Source: Gammaproteobacteria bacterium (lineage in GTDB: Bacteria > Pseudomonadota > Gammaproteobacteria > Steroidobacterales > GCA-2729495). From it: DNA of 64,000 bases. Positions 47,477-56,060 of this stretch are shown here, piece by piece. The first letter of the stretch is position 1, and the number at the start of each line of letters is the position of its first letter. The position numbers and the translations under genes are program-made. The stretch is taken from contig VGVH01000010.1 of the NCBI GenBank assembly GCA_016874095.1, positions 1 through 64,000 of the forward strand, written 5' to 3'. The notes beneath the pieces were generated by a model. It saw only the letters and a program-made list of their open reading frames with translations. It did not search any database and was not told the DNA's origin.

Positions 47477-48391
47477 TCAGCGATGCAATCGCGCGACGCT
47501 CGCCGCGTCGGCGTACCCCGGCTCCTCGAAATCCGCGGGTCCGTGCGGGTGATTGTGGCCGTCGGTCATTTCCCACTGGTAGAGCAGCGGGCGCTGGCGG
47601 TAACCCTGCCCAGCGGCGCGCTGCAGGTTCTCCCAGGGATTGCTCCAAGGGTTGTAGTGGAAGTAGTTGTGGAGCTTCGAGTCGGTGCGGCCCAGCGCGA
47701 TGGTGCCGAAGCGGCAGCGGAAAGCACCATGGTTGATGTAGGGCGGTCGCCAGAAGTAGCCGCCCGTCGGCAACTCGCCGAACTGCATCATCCAGCTCGT
47801 GCCCCAGATGTGATAGCTCTCTTCCGCGCAGTCGTGGTAACTGATGTTGTCCTGCGCGAACTGCGGCACCATGCAGTAGAGGAACGTGGTGGCGTGGGTG
47901 AGCGGATCCTGCCGTAGCAGCTTGCTGAGGCAGCCGGTCGCGACGCTCGGCTGTACGCGGCCCAGGCCGAACCACGGCAGGTCTTCGTAGCCGTTCAGCG
48001 ACGTGAACGCCTCGCGCAGCGCGCGGTCGTGGCTGTCGCCGGATTCCTCGAAATTAGGCTCGGCATCATTGAACATCAGGAGCGCTTCGGCGCCCTGCGG
48101 CACGTGGATCGCCGGCAAGGCAACACCGGCGGGCACGAAGCAGTAGTGGCCTTCGCGCCAGAGGGCGTCGCCGGCCTCGATCGTGCCGTTCAGCACGAAG
48201 ATCTCGCAGTCGGAATAGGAAAGACCCGGGCTGCGGCGATAACCGCCCGGAAAGCGGATTTTCAGCGTGCAGGCACCGGTGTCGACGTCCAGCGAAAGAG
48301 TCTTGTACTGGCAGCCGCGGAAGCCACGGACCTTGAACGCCCGGTACGGGTCGTTCAGCTCGACATAGGGTTCGATGTGCGGGCGCGCCAA
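47477..48391 (-). CDS. Bicupin protein, copy A
   Basis: A 304-residue protein with two cupin-like regions (about residues 30-120 and 195-260), for example YSDCEIFVLNGTIEAGD and HDCAEESYHIWGTSW. It is strongly similar along its length to the gene directly upstream (MARPHIEP start, NISYHD, GRTDSKLHNYFHYNPW). The start is TTG 48391 with no clear ribosome binding site, suggesting coupling to the preceding gene (35 bp). It resembles DUF4437-type cupins. It could be a metal-dependent dioxygenase or isomerase; no activity can be assigned. Confidence 0.83.
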   Translation of the reverse strand: MARPHIEPYVELNDPYRAFKVRGFRGCQYKTLSLDVDTGACTLKIRFPGGYRRSPGLSYSDCEIFVLNGTIEAGDALWREGHYCFVPAGVALPAIHVPQGAEALLMFNDAEPNFEESGDSHDRALREAFTSLNGYEDLPWFGLGRVQPSVATGCLSKLLRQDPLTHATTFLYCMVPQFAQDNISYHDCAEESYHIWGTSWMMQFGELPTGGYFWRPPYINHGAFRCRFGTIALGRTDSKLHNYFHYNPWSNPWENLQRAAGQGYRQRPLLYQWEMTDGHNHPHGPADFEEPGYADAASVARLHR

Positions 48392-48426
48392 GGTGCGTTC
48401 TGCGCCGTGGCGCGCCCGCGGGCCGA

Positions 48427-49425
48427 TTACTTCTTCGCCTTCGCTTTCTTCTTCGGCAGTTTCATCGGTGCGTCGCGCGAATCGCGCTCATCTGACTCAC
48501 CGCCGAAGTGCCCATGCAGGGCGCGGATGTTCGGGTTTTTCTCGTAGTAGCCCGGGTACTGGAAATCCGGCGGCCCGTGCGGGTGATTGTGGCCGTCCGA
48601 CGCCTGCCACTGGTACAGCAGCGGGCGCTGGCGATAGACCTGGGCCGCGGCACGCAGCAGGTTCTGCTTCGGGTTGGTCCAGGGGTTGTAGTGAAAGTAG
48701 TTGTGAAGCTTCGAGTCCGTGCGGCCGAATGCAATCGTGCCCAGCTTGCAGCGGAACGCGCCGTGGTTGATGTAGGCCGGGCGCCAGAAGTAGCCCCCGG
48801 TCGGCAGCTCGCCGAACTGCATCATCCAGCTGGTGCCCCAGATGTGATAGCTCTCCTCCGCGCTGTCGTGGTAGGAGATGTTGTCCTGCGCGAACTCGGG
48901 CGTCATGCAGTACAGGAACGACAGCGCCTCGGTCAGCGGATCGTAGTGCAGCACCTTGATGAGGCAGCCGGTTGCCACCGACGGCGTCACCAGGTTGCCC
49001 GGACCCCAGGGCATGTCCTCGTAGCTGTTGAGCGACTTGAAGGCTTCCTTGAGTGTCAGCTCGTGGCTGTCGCCCGACTCCTCGAAATGCGGTTCGGAGT
49101 CGTTGAAGTAGAGCAGCGCCTCGGCACCCTTCGGCACGCTGATGGCACCGAGCGCGTAGCCGGCCGGCACCATGGCGTAGTGGCCTTCGCGCCAGACCTG
49201 GTCACCTACCTTGATCTCGCCGTTCAGGACGAAGACTTCGAGGTCGGAATAATGCAGGCCGGGCTTGCGCTTGTAGCCGCCGTCGAAGCGGACCTTGAGC
49301 GAGCAGGCACCGGTGTCGGTGTCGAGCGACAACACCTTGTAGTGACTGCCCTTGAAACCGCCGACGTCGAACTTGAGGAACGGCTCGTTCAGCTCTACGA
49401 ATGGCTCGATATGTGGTCTTGCCAC
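48427..49425 (-). CDS. Bicupin protein, copy B, with Lys-rich tail
   Basis: A 332-residue paralogue of copy A with the same two-cupin layout (YSDLEVFVLNGEIKVGD, HDSAEESYHIWGTSW). The start is GTG 49425 with AGGAG six bases upstream. It differs by a C-terminal extension ending LPKKKAKAKK, a Lys/Ala tail like the N-terminal tails of the next three proteins upstream. The duplication is probably local. Confidence 0.85.
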   Translation of the reverse strand: MARPHIEPFVELNEPFLKFDVGGFKGSHYKVLSLDTDTGACSLKVRFDGGYKRKPGLHYSDLEVFVLNGEIKVGDQVWREGHYAMVPAGYALGAISVPKGAEALLYFNDSEPHFEESGDSHELTLKEAFKSLNSYEDMPWGPGNLVTPSVATGCLIKVLHYDPLTEALSFLYCMTPEFAQDNISYHDSAEESYHIWGTSWMMQFGELPTGGYFWRPAYINHGAFRCKLGTIAFGRTDSKLHNYFHYNPWTNPKQNLLRAAAQVYRQRPLLYQWQASDGHNHPHGPPDFQYPGYYEKNPNIRALHGHFGGESDERDSRDAPMKLPKKKAKAKK

Positions 49426-49465
49426 GGAAATCTCCTGGAAATCTTGATGACAGGCAGGCGCCCGA

Positions 49466-49756
49466 TCAGAACACGACCCGGCTGCGGCCCTTCGGCTTCT
49501 TGGGAATCAGATTGGCTGGAATCTTCACGCGCAGGTCGCCATTGGCGTTGAAGCCCTTGGTCTGGATGATGCGCAGGAAATTCGCGTACCACTTCTGCCG
49601 GTCCCGCTCGAGACCGTTCTGCTCTTTCACGATCGCTGCGTAACGCTTCTTCTGCAGCGCGATGTTTTCCTTGAACCACGCTGCGGCGTCCGCTGCCCGC
49701 GGCGGTTTCAGGTCCTGCACTCGCTTGGCTTTTGCTTTCGCCCTGGCCTTTGCCAT
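49466..49756 (-). CDS. Small basic protein of unknown function
   Basis: A 96-residue protein. The N-terminus MAKARAKAKAKRVQ is Lys/Ala-rich; the middle is helical (WFKENIALQKKRYAAIVKEQNGL, RQKWYANFLRIIQTKGF) and the end is basic (IPKKPKGRSRVVF). GGGAAG precedes the ATG. No known family is recognised. Its size and place between metabolic genes fit an accessory subunit or a nucleic-acid-like or scaffold-binding protein. Confidence 0.78.
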   Translation of the reverse strand: MAKARAKAKAKRVQDLKPPRAADAAAWFKENIALQKKRYAAIVKEQNGLERDRQKWYANFLRIIQTKGFNANGDLRVKIPANLIPKKPKGRSRVVF

Positions 49757-49805
49757 CGATGGTCTTCCCTGGTGGTGAATTGATGAGTCGCGGCTTGCGC
49801 CGCTC

Positions 49806-50717
49806 CTACTTCAAATAGCTCTTGCGATACCAGTCGTTTACTTCGTCGCCCGTCGTGAACCACACGTCGTCGTGGGCCGCGATGTGCGCGAAGGCTCGCT
49901 TCAGGTGCTTGAACTTATTCGGCTGGCCGACCCAGAAGGTGTGCAGGCAGATCGGCATGCAGCGGGCGTTGTCTGCGCCTTCGTCGTACAGCACGTCGAA
50001 CTGATCGACGATCGCATCGCCGAACGCCTCGGAGCTGATGCCGACGTTCTGGAACGCCGGAATGTCGTTCAGTTCGACCGTGTAGGGCACCGAGATGAGG
50101 CTGCCCTTGGGCACGTTGAACGGAAACGGATGGTCGTCGGCCGTGTAGTCGCAGAGGTACTCGACGCCGAACTCGGCAAGCAGCTTCGGCGTGTTGTTGG
50201 TGTGGGTGAGGAACGGCGACAGCCAGCCCTTGGTCTTGCGGCCGATGCGCTTTTCCATCGCCGACAGCACGCCCTTGATGATCTCGCGCTCCTTCTTCTC
50301 GTCGATGCCGGAGAGGAAGTTGGCGGGGGCGTTGTTGATGCCATGGCCGATGAAGGCCCACTTGCGCTTGATGGCCTCGTCCATGATCCGCGGGTACTCG
50401 CGGATGATCTCGGCGTTGAGGCACACGGTGCCGCGCATGCCGATCTTGTCCATCAGCTCCATCATGCGCCACAGGCCGACGCGGTTGCCGTAATCGCGCC
50501 AGCCGTAATTCAGCGGATCCGGGTTGAAGCGCTGCGTGCCCGGAATGATCGCCGTGCCGGGAATGTCGTGCGGGAAGTGCTCGATATTGATGTACGGGAT
50601 CACGGCCACGCGAGCGCCCTTCGGCATCTTCAGCTTCGGCCGGTCGATGATCGGCACGTAGTTGTAATGCGGGCTCTGCGTAAGGTCGTTGCGCTTGGCT
50701 GCGGTTTTCTTGGCCAT
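49806..50717 (-). CDS. Polysaccharide deacetylase-family hydrolase (allantoinase-like)
   Basis: A 303-residue NodB-fold protein. Features such as GWRDYGNRVGLWRMMELMDKIGMRGTVCLNAE, IGHGINNA and CLHTFWVGQP resemble the cofactor-independent allantoinase (PuuE) branch rather than chitin deacetylases. It begins with a Lys/Ala-rich tail (MAKKTAAKRN) and has GGGGAG before the ATG. Such enzymes open cyclic amides or remove N-acyl groups, which would fit an amide-degrading cluster. It has no signal peptide, so it is cytoplasmic. Confidence 0.87.
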   Translation of the reverse strand: MAKKTAAKRNDLTQSPHYNYVPIIDRPKLKMPKGARVAVIPYINIEHFPHDIPGTAIIPGTQRFNPDPLNYGWRDYGNRVGLWRMMELMDKIGMRGTVCLNAEIIREYPRIMDEAIKRKWAFIGHGINNAPANFLSGIDEKKEREIIKGVLSAMEKRIGRKTKGWLSPFLTHTNNTPKLLAEFGVEYLCDYTADDHPFPFNVPKGSLISVPYTVELNDIPAFQNVGISSEAFGDAIVDQFDVLYDEGADNARCMPICLHTFWVGQPNKFKHLKRAFAHIAAHDDVWFTTGDEVNDWYRKSYLK

Positions 50718-50768
50718 GTGGGACTCCCCGGTTTCGATCGGTTGTTGGTTTTCCCGCTGTTGTGCGGA

Positions 50769-51431
50769 TTAAAGCGACTTGAGGTACTGGATCGTCTCGG
50801 CCTTGCTGACGACGTCCCCGTACTTGGCATTGATATCGAACAGGTTCGCCTCGTGCGGACCGTCGTGACGGTCACCGACGCATTCGCGGACGACGATCGG
50901 CCGGAAGCCGTGCTGGACGGCATCGACGGCCGAGGCGCGGATGCAACCCGACGTGGTGCAGCCGGTGATGATCACTGTGTCGCAGCCCATCGCCGTCAGC
51001 GTGGCGGCCAGCGATGTGCCGAAGAAGCAGCTCGCGTAGTTCTTGACGATGACCGTCTCGCCCTTCTTCGGTTTCACTTCGGGACAGAACTCCGCGTACT
51101 GGTTGCCCGGCACCAGCGACTTCAGCACCGGCGCCTTGCGGATCCACATGCCGCCGTCCTCGAAGTTGGCGGGGTTGTACAGCACGCGGGTGTGGATGAC
51201 GGGCACTTTTTTCCTGCGCGCGGCGTCGAGCAGCGCCGGCACTTCCTTCACGCACTTCACCACGCCGGGAGCGAGCAGCGGCGCTCCGGGCAGGGTGTAG
51301 CCCTGCAGCAGGTCGATGACGAGAACCACCGGCTTCTTGCCGAAGCCCATGCGGTTGTCCCAGACGCCCGCGTAGTTCTTTGTGGCGGAACTGCCGGTGG
51401 CAGCCTTCGCCGCTGTGTTCTTCCTGGCCAT
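50769..51431 (-). CDS. Isochorismatase-family cysteine hydrolase (maleamate/carbamoylsarcosine amidase-like)
   Basis: A 220-residue amidase. The catalytic triad is readable as Asp in LVIDLLQGY, Lys in VKNYASCFFG and Cys in ITGCTTSGCIRASAVDA, with the usual cis-peptide GCTT. It is nearest by eye to N-carbamoylsarcosine amidase and NicF (maleamate amidohydrolase). The N-terminus MARKNTAAKAATGSSATKN is an added Lys/Ala-rich tail. It likely releases ammonia from an acyclic amide after ring opening. Confidence 0.9.
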   Translation of the reverse strand: MARKNTAAKAATGSSATKNYAGVWDNRMGFGKKPVVLVIDLLQGYTLPGAPLLAPGVVKCVKEVPALLDAARRKKVPVIHTRVLYNPANFEDGGMWIRKAPVLKSLVPGNQYAEFCPEVKPKKGETVIVKNYASCFFGTSLAATLTAMGCDTVIITGCTTSGCIRASAVDAVQHGFRPIVVRECVGDRHDGPHEANLFDINAKYGDVVSKAETIQYLKSL

Positions 51432-51572
51432 GTGCTCAACCCCCGAAATAAGTGCCCTGGCCCGCCGCGTATCCGTGCGCCCGCGCAGCGCCGGATGGAC
51501 GACCGTTGGAATCGCTGAAAAACCGGTCAGCGGGACAGGGTTGTTATTAATGTCCGGACAATAGTTCCACGG

Positions 51573-52715
51573 TCACTGCCGATTCGCAACAGCGACGGAT
51601 GCGGCCGACCGCCCGGGGAGCATCGGGACGGCGTCCAGTATCCAGCCCTTCTCCGCCCGCCGCTCGGGACTCGGGATCGCATAGGCCGCCTTGAGCCGGT
51701 TGGCGTAGACCGCGGCCGTGTCGATCTTCCAGCCACGATCCTCCCATTCCCGGAGTTTTTCCCGGTATTTCAGGATCGGCTCGTCCGCCCGCACCATGAA
51801 TTCGCGGGTATTGGTCGGAGGAGTCAGCGTCGGCTGCAGCCTGGTGAGAACCTGGATGTCCTGCTCGACAACCATCCAGTTGCGATCGCTCACCCGCTGA
51901 TCCATCTCCGGCTCCAGGAAAGTGCTGCGCATGTTCAGGAAGAAGATATTGGTCCGGCCCTCGTCGATCGGCGTCTCCCACATGTACTGGTGCATCGACT
52001 TGCCCGGGCCGAAGCGGATGTAGGTCCACAGGTGATTGGGACCGATCACCCCGGAACCGGCTTCCCGATTGCTGCTGGCCATCTTCATGGTCGCGAATTG
52101 CGGGTCCGTCGCCGCGGGGGAATTGAAGGTGGTGAAGAAACCCGGCCCCCAGCGTCCGTCACCGACCCAGCGGATGTCGCGAACCTGGTAATCGTCGTTC
52201 TGGCCCGAGAACCCGTGGGTCGGGTGCACGAACTCGTTGTGGGCGGGATCGAGGCCGTTTTCGATCGATCGCTCGTAGTCGCAATCGACCTGGTAATTGA
52301 TGTAGCTCGCCCGCCAGCCCGGATCGTCGAATTCGGGCACCTCGAGCATCGGCGGCCGCTCGGCTTCCGGCAGGTCGCCAAGAAAGGCGAACACGATGCC
52401 GTACCTCTCCACGACCGGGTAGGCATCCACACGCGCCCGGGCCGGAATCCGCGCCTGCGTGCCGAGCGACGGGATGCGGCGGCAGGCGCCGCTGCCGTCG
52501 AACTGCCAGCCGTGGTAGGGACACTGGATGTTGTCGCCCTTGATCTTGCCGTCGGCCAGCGAGCCGCCGCGGTGGGTGCAGGTGTTGGAGAGGACCTGCG
52601 CCTGGCCTTTGGTGTCACGGTAGACGACGAAATCCTGCGCGAGCATGCGCACCCGCTTCGGCGCGTCCTTCAGTTCCCCGGACATGACTACCGGGTACCA
52701 GAAATTGATGTACAT
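51573..52715 (-). CDS. Rieske-type ring-hydroxylating oxygenase, large subunit (copy 2)
   Basis: A 380-residue paralogue of the oxygenase at 44598. The Rieske site is CTHRGGSL...CPYHGWQF; the iron site is ENGLDPAHNEFVHPTHGF. ATG 52715 has AGGAG seven bases upstream. It heads the minus-strand block of amidase, deacetylase and cupins, although a 140-bp gap after its stop means the next gene may have its own promoter. No ferredoxin or reductase gene is in the window. Confidence 0.93.
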   Translation of the reverse strand: MYINFWYPVVMSGELKDAPKRVRMLAQDFVVYRDTKGQAQVLSNTCTHRGGSLADGKIKGDNIQCPYHGWQFDGSGACRRIPSLGTQARIPARARVDAYPVVERYGIVFAFLGDLPEAERPPMLEVPEFDDPGWRASYINYQVDCDYERSIENGLDPAHNEFVHPTHGFSGQNDDYQVRDIRWVGDGRWGPGFFTTFNSPAATDPQFATMKMASSNREAGSGVIGPNHLWTYIRFGPGKSMHQYMWETPIDEGRTNIFFLNMRSTFLEPEMDQRVSDRNWMVVEQDIQVLTRLQPTLTPPTNTREFMVRADEPILKYREKLREWEDRGWKIDTAAVYANRLKAAYAIPSPERRAEKGWILDAVPMLPGRSAASVAVANRQ

Positions 52716-52877
52716 AGCCTTGCTCCTGCCGCAGTGATTCTAGATCCTTTCGCGCTGCGATCACACACGGATGCGATCCTCCGTCCTGTCCATGGATAGG
52801 TCAAATGGGACTTGCCTCGCGGCCTCCGGGGGGTTACGTGACGGACTGGACCCGCAGACTGCCGAAGGACCGCCCCC

Positions 52878-53061
52878 ATGGCCGAACCCGCCCGCAAGGA
52901 CCCCTCCTGCAGCCCAGCCGGCCAAACCGGCCTGGAAGACCCCGACGGTCAGGGAATTCGGACTCTGGAGCGGCTTCGAAGGCCGCGAGGGACTGCTCGG
53001 CCGCGGGCTGGTACAGATCGCTGATGTGTTCTACCGGCACCATCTCGATGTGGCAGGATGA
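52878..53061 (+). pseudogene. Decayed, frameshifted copy of the gene at 53102
   Basis: ATG 52878 has GAAGGA eight bases upstream and starts MAEPARKD, but the homologous part continues in the next frame: QPAKPAWKTPTVREFGLWSGFEGREGLLGR. It matches AAKPG...YKTLSGFEGREDELGR in the intact gene downstream. A stop follows at 53059-53061 after about 20 further codons. It is therefore a frameshifted, truncated tandem copy. It accounts for most of the 386-bp gap between the Rieske gene and 53102. Confidence 0.7.
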
Positions 53062-53101
53062 CGGCTGGCTCGGTTGCGAGCTCGTCAAAGGAGAATAGAC
53101 C

Positions 53102-53704
53102 ATGGCTCAAGCTGCACAGACCATCGCCGCTGTCCCACCGCATGCCGCCAAACCCGGCCAGTCGGAGCTGGACCGTTACAAGACCCTGAGCGGCTTCGAA
53201 GGCCGGGAAGACGAGCTTGGCCGCTCGATGTCGATCCTCCTCAAGATGATCGGCAACCACGCCGGTTATGCGCATGAGATGAACGATCCGCTCGTCAAGG
53301 CGCACATGCTGGCGATGCAGTTCGCCAAGAACAAAGGACAGCTCGCCGAGTATGTCGAACACGACATCCGCACCATGCTGCCGATCAACCTGCGCATGAA
53401 GCAGATCATCGAGAAGACCGGCAACCGCGAAATCGCCCTGATCGCGCTGTTCGACCGCACGGCCTGCCACTACGCGCTCGCGCTCACCAGCAACGGCACC
53501 GGCCTGTCACGGAGCTGGCAGGAGCCCTTTGGCCATGTGCTTACGCAGTGCCGCAAGATCGGTCAATTCGATCTCACGGTGGAGGAGATCCACAGCCAGT
53601 GGACCCGCCCGCGGCTGGTTGGCTACTGCCGCAGCATGGGCGTGGAGCTGCGCGTGTCCGACATTGGCGCTGACGGACGCATCACCGCCGATATTCCGGC
53701 CTGA
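53102..53704 (+). CDS. Unknown 200-residue helical protein
   Basis: A cytoplasmic protein with a strong ribosome binding site (AAAGGAG, nine bases upstream). After a Pro/Ala-rich start comes a mostly helical body (LSGFEGREDELGRSMSILLK, KGQLAEYVEHDIRTMLPINLRM, DRTACHYALALTSNGTG) and a short beta C-terminus. I recognise no family. It is transcribed away from the Rieske gene and preceded by a decayed copy of itself, which suggests a lineage-specific gene attached to this catabolic cluster. Confidence 0.82.
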   Translation: MAQAAQTIAAVPPHAAKPGQSELDRYKTLSGFEGREDELGRSMSILLKMIGNHAGYAHEMNDPLVKAHMLAMQFAKNKGQLAEYVEHDIRTMLPINLRMKQIIEKTGNREIALIALFDRTACHYALALTSNGTGLSRSWQEPFGHVLTQCRKIGQFDLTVEEIHSQWTRPRLVGYCRSMGVELRVSDIGADGRITADIPA

Positions 53705-53708
53705 GATG

Positions 53709-53798
53709 AATCAAGGGGACAGTGACCCTAATTTCACTGCAAGAAGTGCCGTCTTTATGGCAAAGCGAGCGGAATAAGGGTCACTGTCCCCTTGATTC
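53709..53798. repeat. aatcaaggggacagtgaccct inverted repeat, 90 bp
   Basis: The outer 25 bp arms (53709-53733 and 53774-53798) are inverted copies with one or two mismatches around a 40-bp centre. The left arm begins 4 bp after the stop of the 53102 gene; the right arm contains the stop of the molybdenum hydroxylase gene. Ends of the type aaggggacagtgaccc resemble repeats mobilised by REP-associated (RAYT) transposases; this link comes from general knowledge and was not tested. Confidence 0.88.
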
Positions 53799-56048
53799 CA
53801 ACTTGAAATCCATCAACGGCAGCTTGCGGATGCGCTGACCCGTGGCGGCGAACAGCGCGTTGGCGATGGCGGGCGCGACACCGGGAACACCGGGCTCACC
53901 GGCGCCGCCGGGGCGCCCCCCCTGCGGCATCAGCTCGATGTCGATGATCGGCGTGTCGGCGAGCCGCAGCATCCGGTAGCTGTCGAAGTTGCGCTGCTCG
54001 ACCATGCCGCCGCGAAACGTCAGCCGGCCGTACAGGGCCGAGCCGTAGCCGTCGAGGATGCCGCTTTCCAGCTGCGCGGTCAGTGCGTCCGGATGGATCA
54101 CGATGCGTGGATCGGCGACGCAGGTCATGCGGGCGACGCGCCAGCTGCCGTCCGGGGTCGTCTGCACCTCGGCGACGAGGGCGACGATCGTGTCGTGGCT
54201 CTCGAGCAGCGCCACGCCGCGACCGCTGCCCGCTGCCGCTGGCGATCCCCAGCCGGAACGCTCCGCGGCACGCCGCAGTACCGCCTGGAATGCGGGCTTG
54301 CCGTCGAGATGTGCGAGCCTGAACTCGACCGGATCGGCGCCGGCAGCATGCGCAAGCTCGTCGATGAAACCCTCGAGGATGAAGCAGTTGTGCGAATTGC
54401 CGACGCTGCGCCAGAAACCGGCCGGCACCCCCGGATCCTGCGGTACCAGCGCGAAACGCAGTGCCGGTATTCCTGTGTAGGCGAGGTTGATCGCACCGGA
54501 GAGAGCGGCCGTGTCGCTGCGGGCATCGCCACCCCGCGGCGTCGGGGTGCGCTCGAAATAGCTTGCCGTCACCGACTGGGTGGCGAGCGTGTAGTCGAGC
54601 GAAGCTATCCTGTCGCTGGTCATTGCTGCACGCAGCCGCGCCACGGCGCCGGGCCGGAAGCAGTCGCCGGCAATGTCCTCCGTCCTTGTCCATGACAGTT
54701 TGACGGGCCGCCCGGGGAACGCCATGGCAGCGGTGACCGCCTGGATCACGAAGTCCATTTCAGTGCGCCGGCCAAAACCGCCGCCCAGGAACATGCGGTG
54801 CACGGTCACGTGTTCCGGTGCGACGCCGGCAGTCGCGGCTGCGACATCGCGGACAACACTCTCCGCCTGGGTCGGCGCCCAGACGGTCACTTTTCCGCCC
54901 GCGACCAGTGCCGTGCAGTTCATCGGCTCCATGCAGACATGGGCGAGCCACGGCAGCTCGTAGACCGCCTCAAAGGACGTTCCGCCGGCAACCGGCCACT
55001 CTCCCTCCTCGCGCAACACCGCAGGATCCGGGTCATCCAGAGCGCGCCGCCAGGCCTCGAGCAGCGCGATGTCGTCGGCCACGGGCGCGTCGACCGGCTC
55101 CGGCTTCAGTGACAGGCGGGCGGCGGCGCGTTGCGCCGACCAGGAGTCCGCGGCAACCACCGCGACCGACTCGCGACCGACGCGCACCACGCCCTCGACT
55201 CCGGGCAAGCTGGACACCTCTGCGACGTTGTCTATCGCGGCGATGCGCGTACCGACCAGCGGGCTGTGGCGTATCGTCGCGTGCAGCAGGCCCGGCAGCG
55301 CGGTGTCGATGCCGAACCGGGCGCTGCCGGTCACCTTCGCAGGCACGTCGAGACGGGGCGGCGAAGTGCCGATCAGCGTGAAGCGGGACGGTTCCTTGCG
55401 CTCGATCACCTCCGGCACGGACTCCGCGGCGGCGAGCGCTGCCAGTTCGCCGTAGCCGGCGCGCCTGCCGGTCGCGGCATGCAGGACTTCGCCGTTCGAA
55501 GTCGACAGCTCTGCCGCCGGCAGGGCCCATCGCCGTGCGGCAGCAGCCACCAGCAGTGCCCGCGCCGTCGCACCAGCAAGCCGCACGGTATCCCAGCCGT
55601 CCACCATGCTGGTGCTGCTCAGTGTCATCGACAGACCCATCGCGTGGAATGCGCCGCGGATGCCGCGCTCGGCGAAGGCTGCGACCGGGCGGCCGGTGAC
55701 GTCGCCGAGCGGCTGCCCGCGCAGCAGCACACCGAAGTTGTAGTAGTCGCGGTCGACCGGCGTGAACTCGAAGCGCACCCGGCGCCAGTCGGCGTCCAAC
55801 TCCTCGGCCAGCAGCATCGGCAGGGACGTCGTGACACCCTGGCCCATTTCGGCGCGATGCACGCCCAGGATCAGTGTGCCGTCCGGATCGATCTTTAGCC
55901 AGGCGTTGAGGGCGACCGCCCCGGGCGTCGTCGCGGCGAAGTTCGCAGCCGCGTCGCCATCGTCGAGGCGTCGCGTCGCGTACCACACCGCCAGACCGCC
56001 GCTGGCAGCGAGGCCGCTCAGTATGAGTGCCCTGCGTGAGATCGCCAT
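53781..56048 (-). CDS. Molybdenum hydroxylase large subunit (isoquinoline 1-oxidoreductase/aldehyde oxidase type)
   Basis: A 755-residue Mo-pterin protein with a Tat-like signal (SRRALILSGLAASGG). Motifs include HRAEMGQGVTTSLPML, RMFLGGGFGRR (cofactor binding) and the C-terminal GEPGVPGVAPAIANAL carrying the catalytic Glu. The IorB-type arrangement suggests hydroxylation of an N-heterocycle or aldehyde in the periplasm. No small [2Fe-2S] subunit gene is adjacent. The last residues (SRGQ) and TGA stop come from the mobile repeat at 53709-53798. It is divergent from the flavocytochrome gene. Confidence 0.92.
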   Translation of the reverse strand: MAISRRALILSGLAASGGLAVWYATRRLDDGDAAANFAATTPGAVALNAWLKIDPDGTLILGVHRAEMGQGVTTSLPMLLAEELDADWRRVRFEFTPVDRDYYNFGVLLRGQPLGDVTGRPVAAFAERGIRGAFHAMGLSMTLSSTSMVDGWDTVRLAGATARALLVAAAARRWALPAAELSTSNGEVLHAATGRRAGYGELAALAAAESVPEVIERKEPSRFTLIGTSPPRLDVPAKVTGSARFGIDTALPGLLHATIRHSPLVGTRIAAIDNVAEVSSLPGVEGVVRVGRESVAVVAADSWSAQRAAARLSLKPEPVDAPVADDIALLEAWRRALDDPDPAVLREEGEWPVAGGTSFEAVYELPWLAHVCMEPMNCTALVAGGKVTVWAPTQAESVVRDVAAATAGVAPEHVTVHRMFLGGGFGRRTEMDFVIQAVTAAMAFPGRPVKLSWTRTEDIAGDCFRPGAVARLRAAMTSDRIASLDYTLATQSVTASYFERTPTPRGGDARSDTAALSGAINLAYTGIPALRFALVPQDPGVPAGFWRSVGNSHNCFILEGFIDELAHAAGADPVEFRLAHLDGKPAFQAVLRRAAERSGWGSPAAAGSGRGVALLESHDTIVALVAEVQTTPDGSWRVARMTCVADPRIVIHPDALTAQLESGILDGYGSALYGRLTFRGGMVEQRNFDSYRMLRLADTPIIDIELMPQGGRPGGAGEPGVPGVAPAIANALFAATGQRIRKLPLMDFKLESRGQ

Positions 56049-56060
56049 GATGAGGCGGCT

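Noticed and set aside
49872-51518. 548-residue plus-strand ORF
   Set aside because: It is antisense to the deacetylase and amidase genes, with no domain and Val/Asp/His-rich shadow composition.
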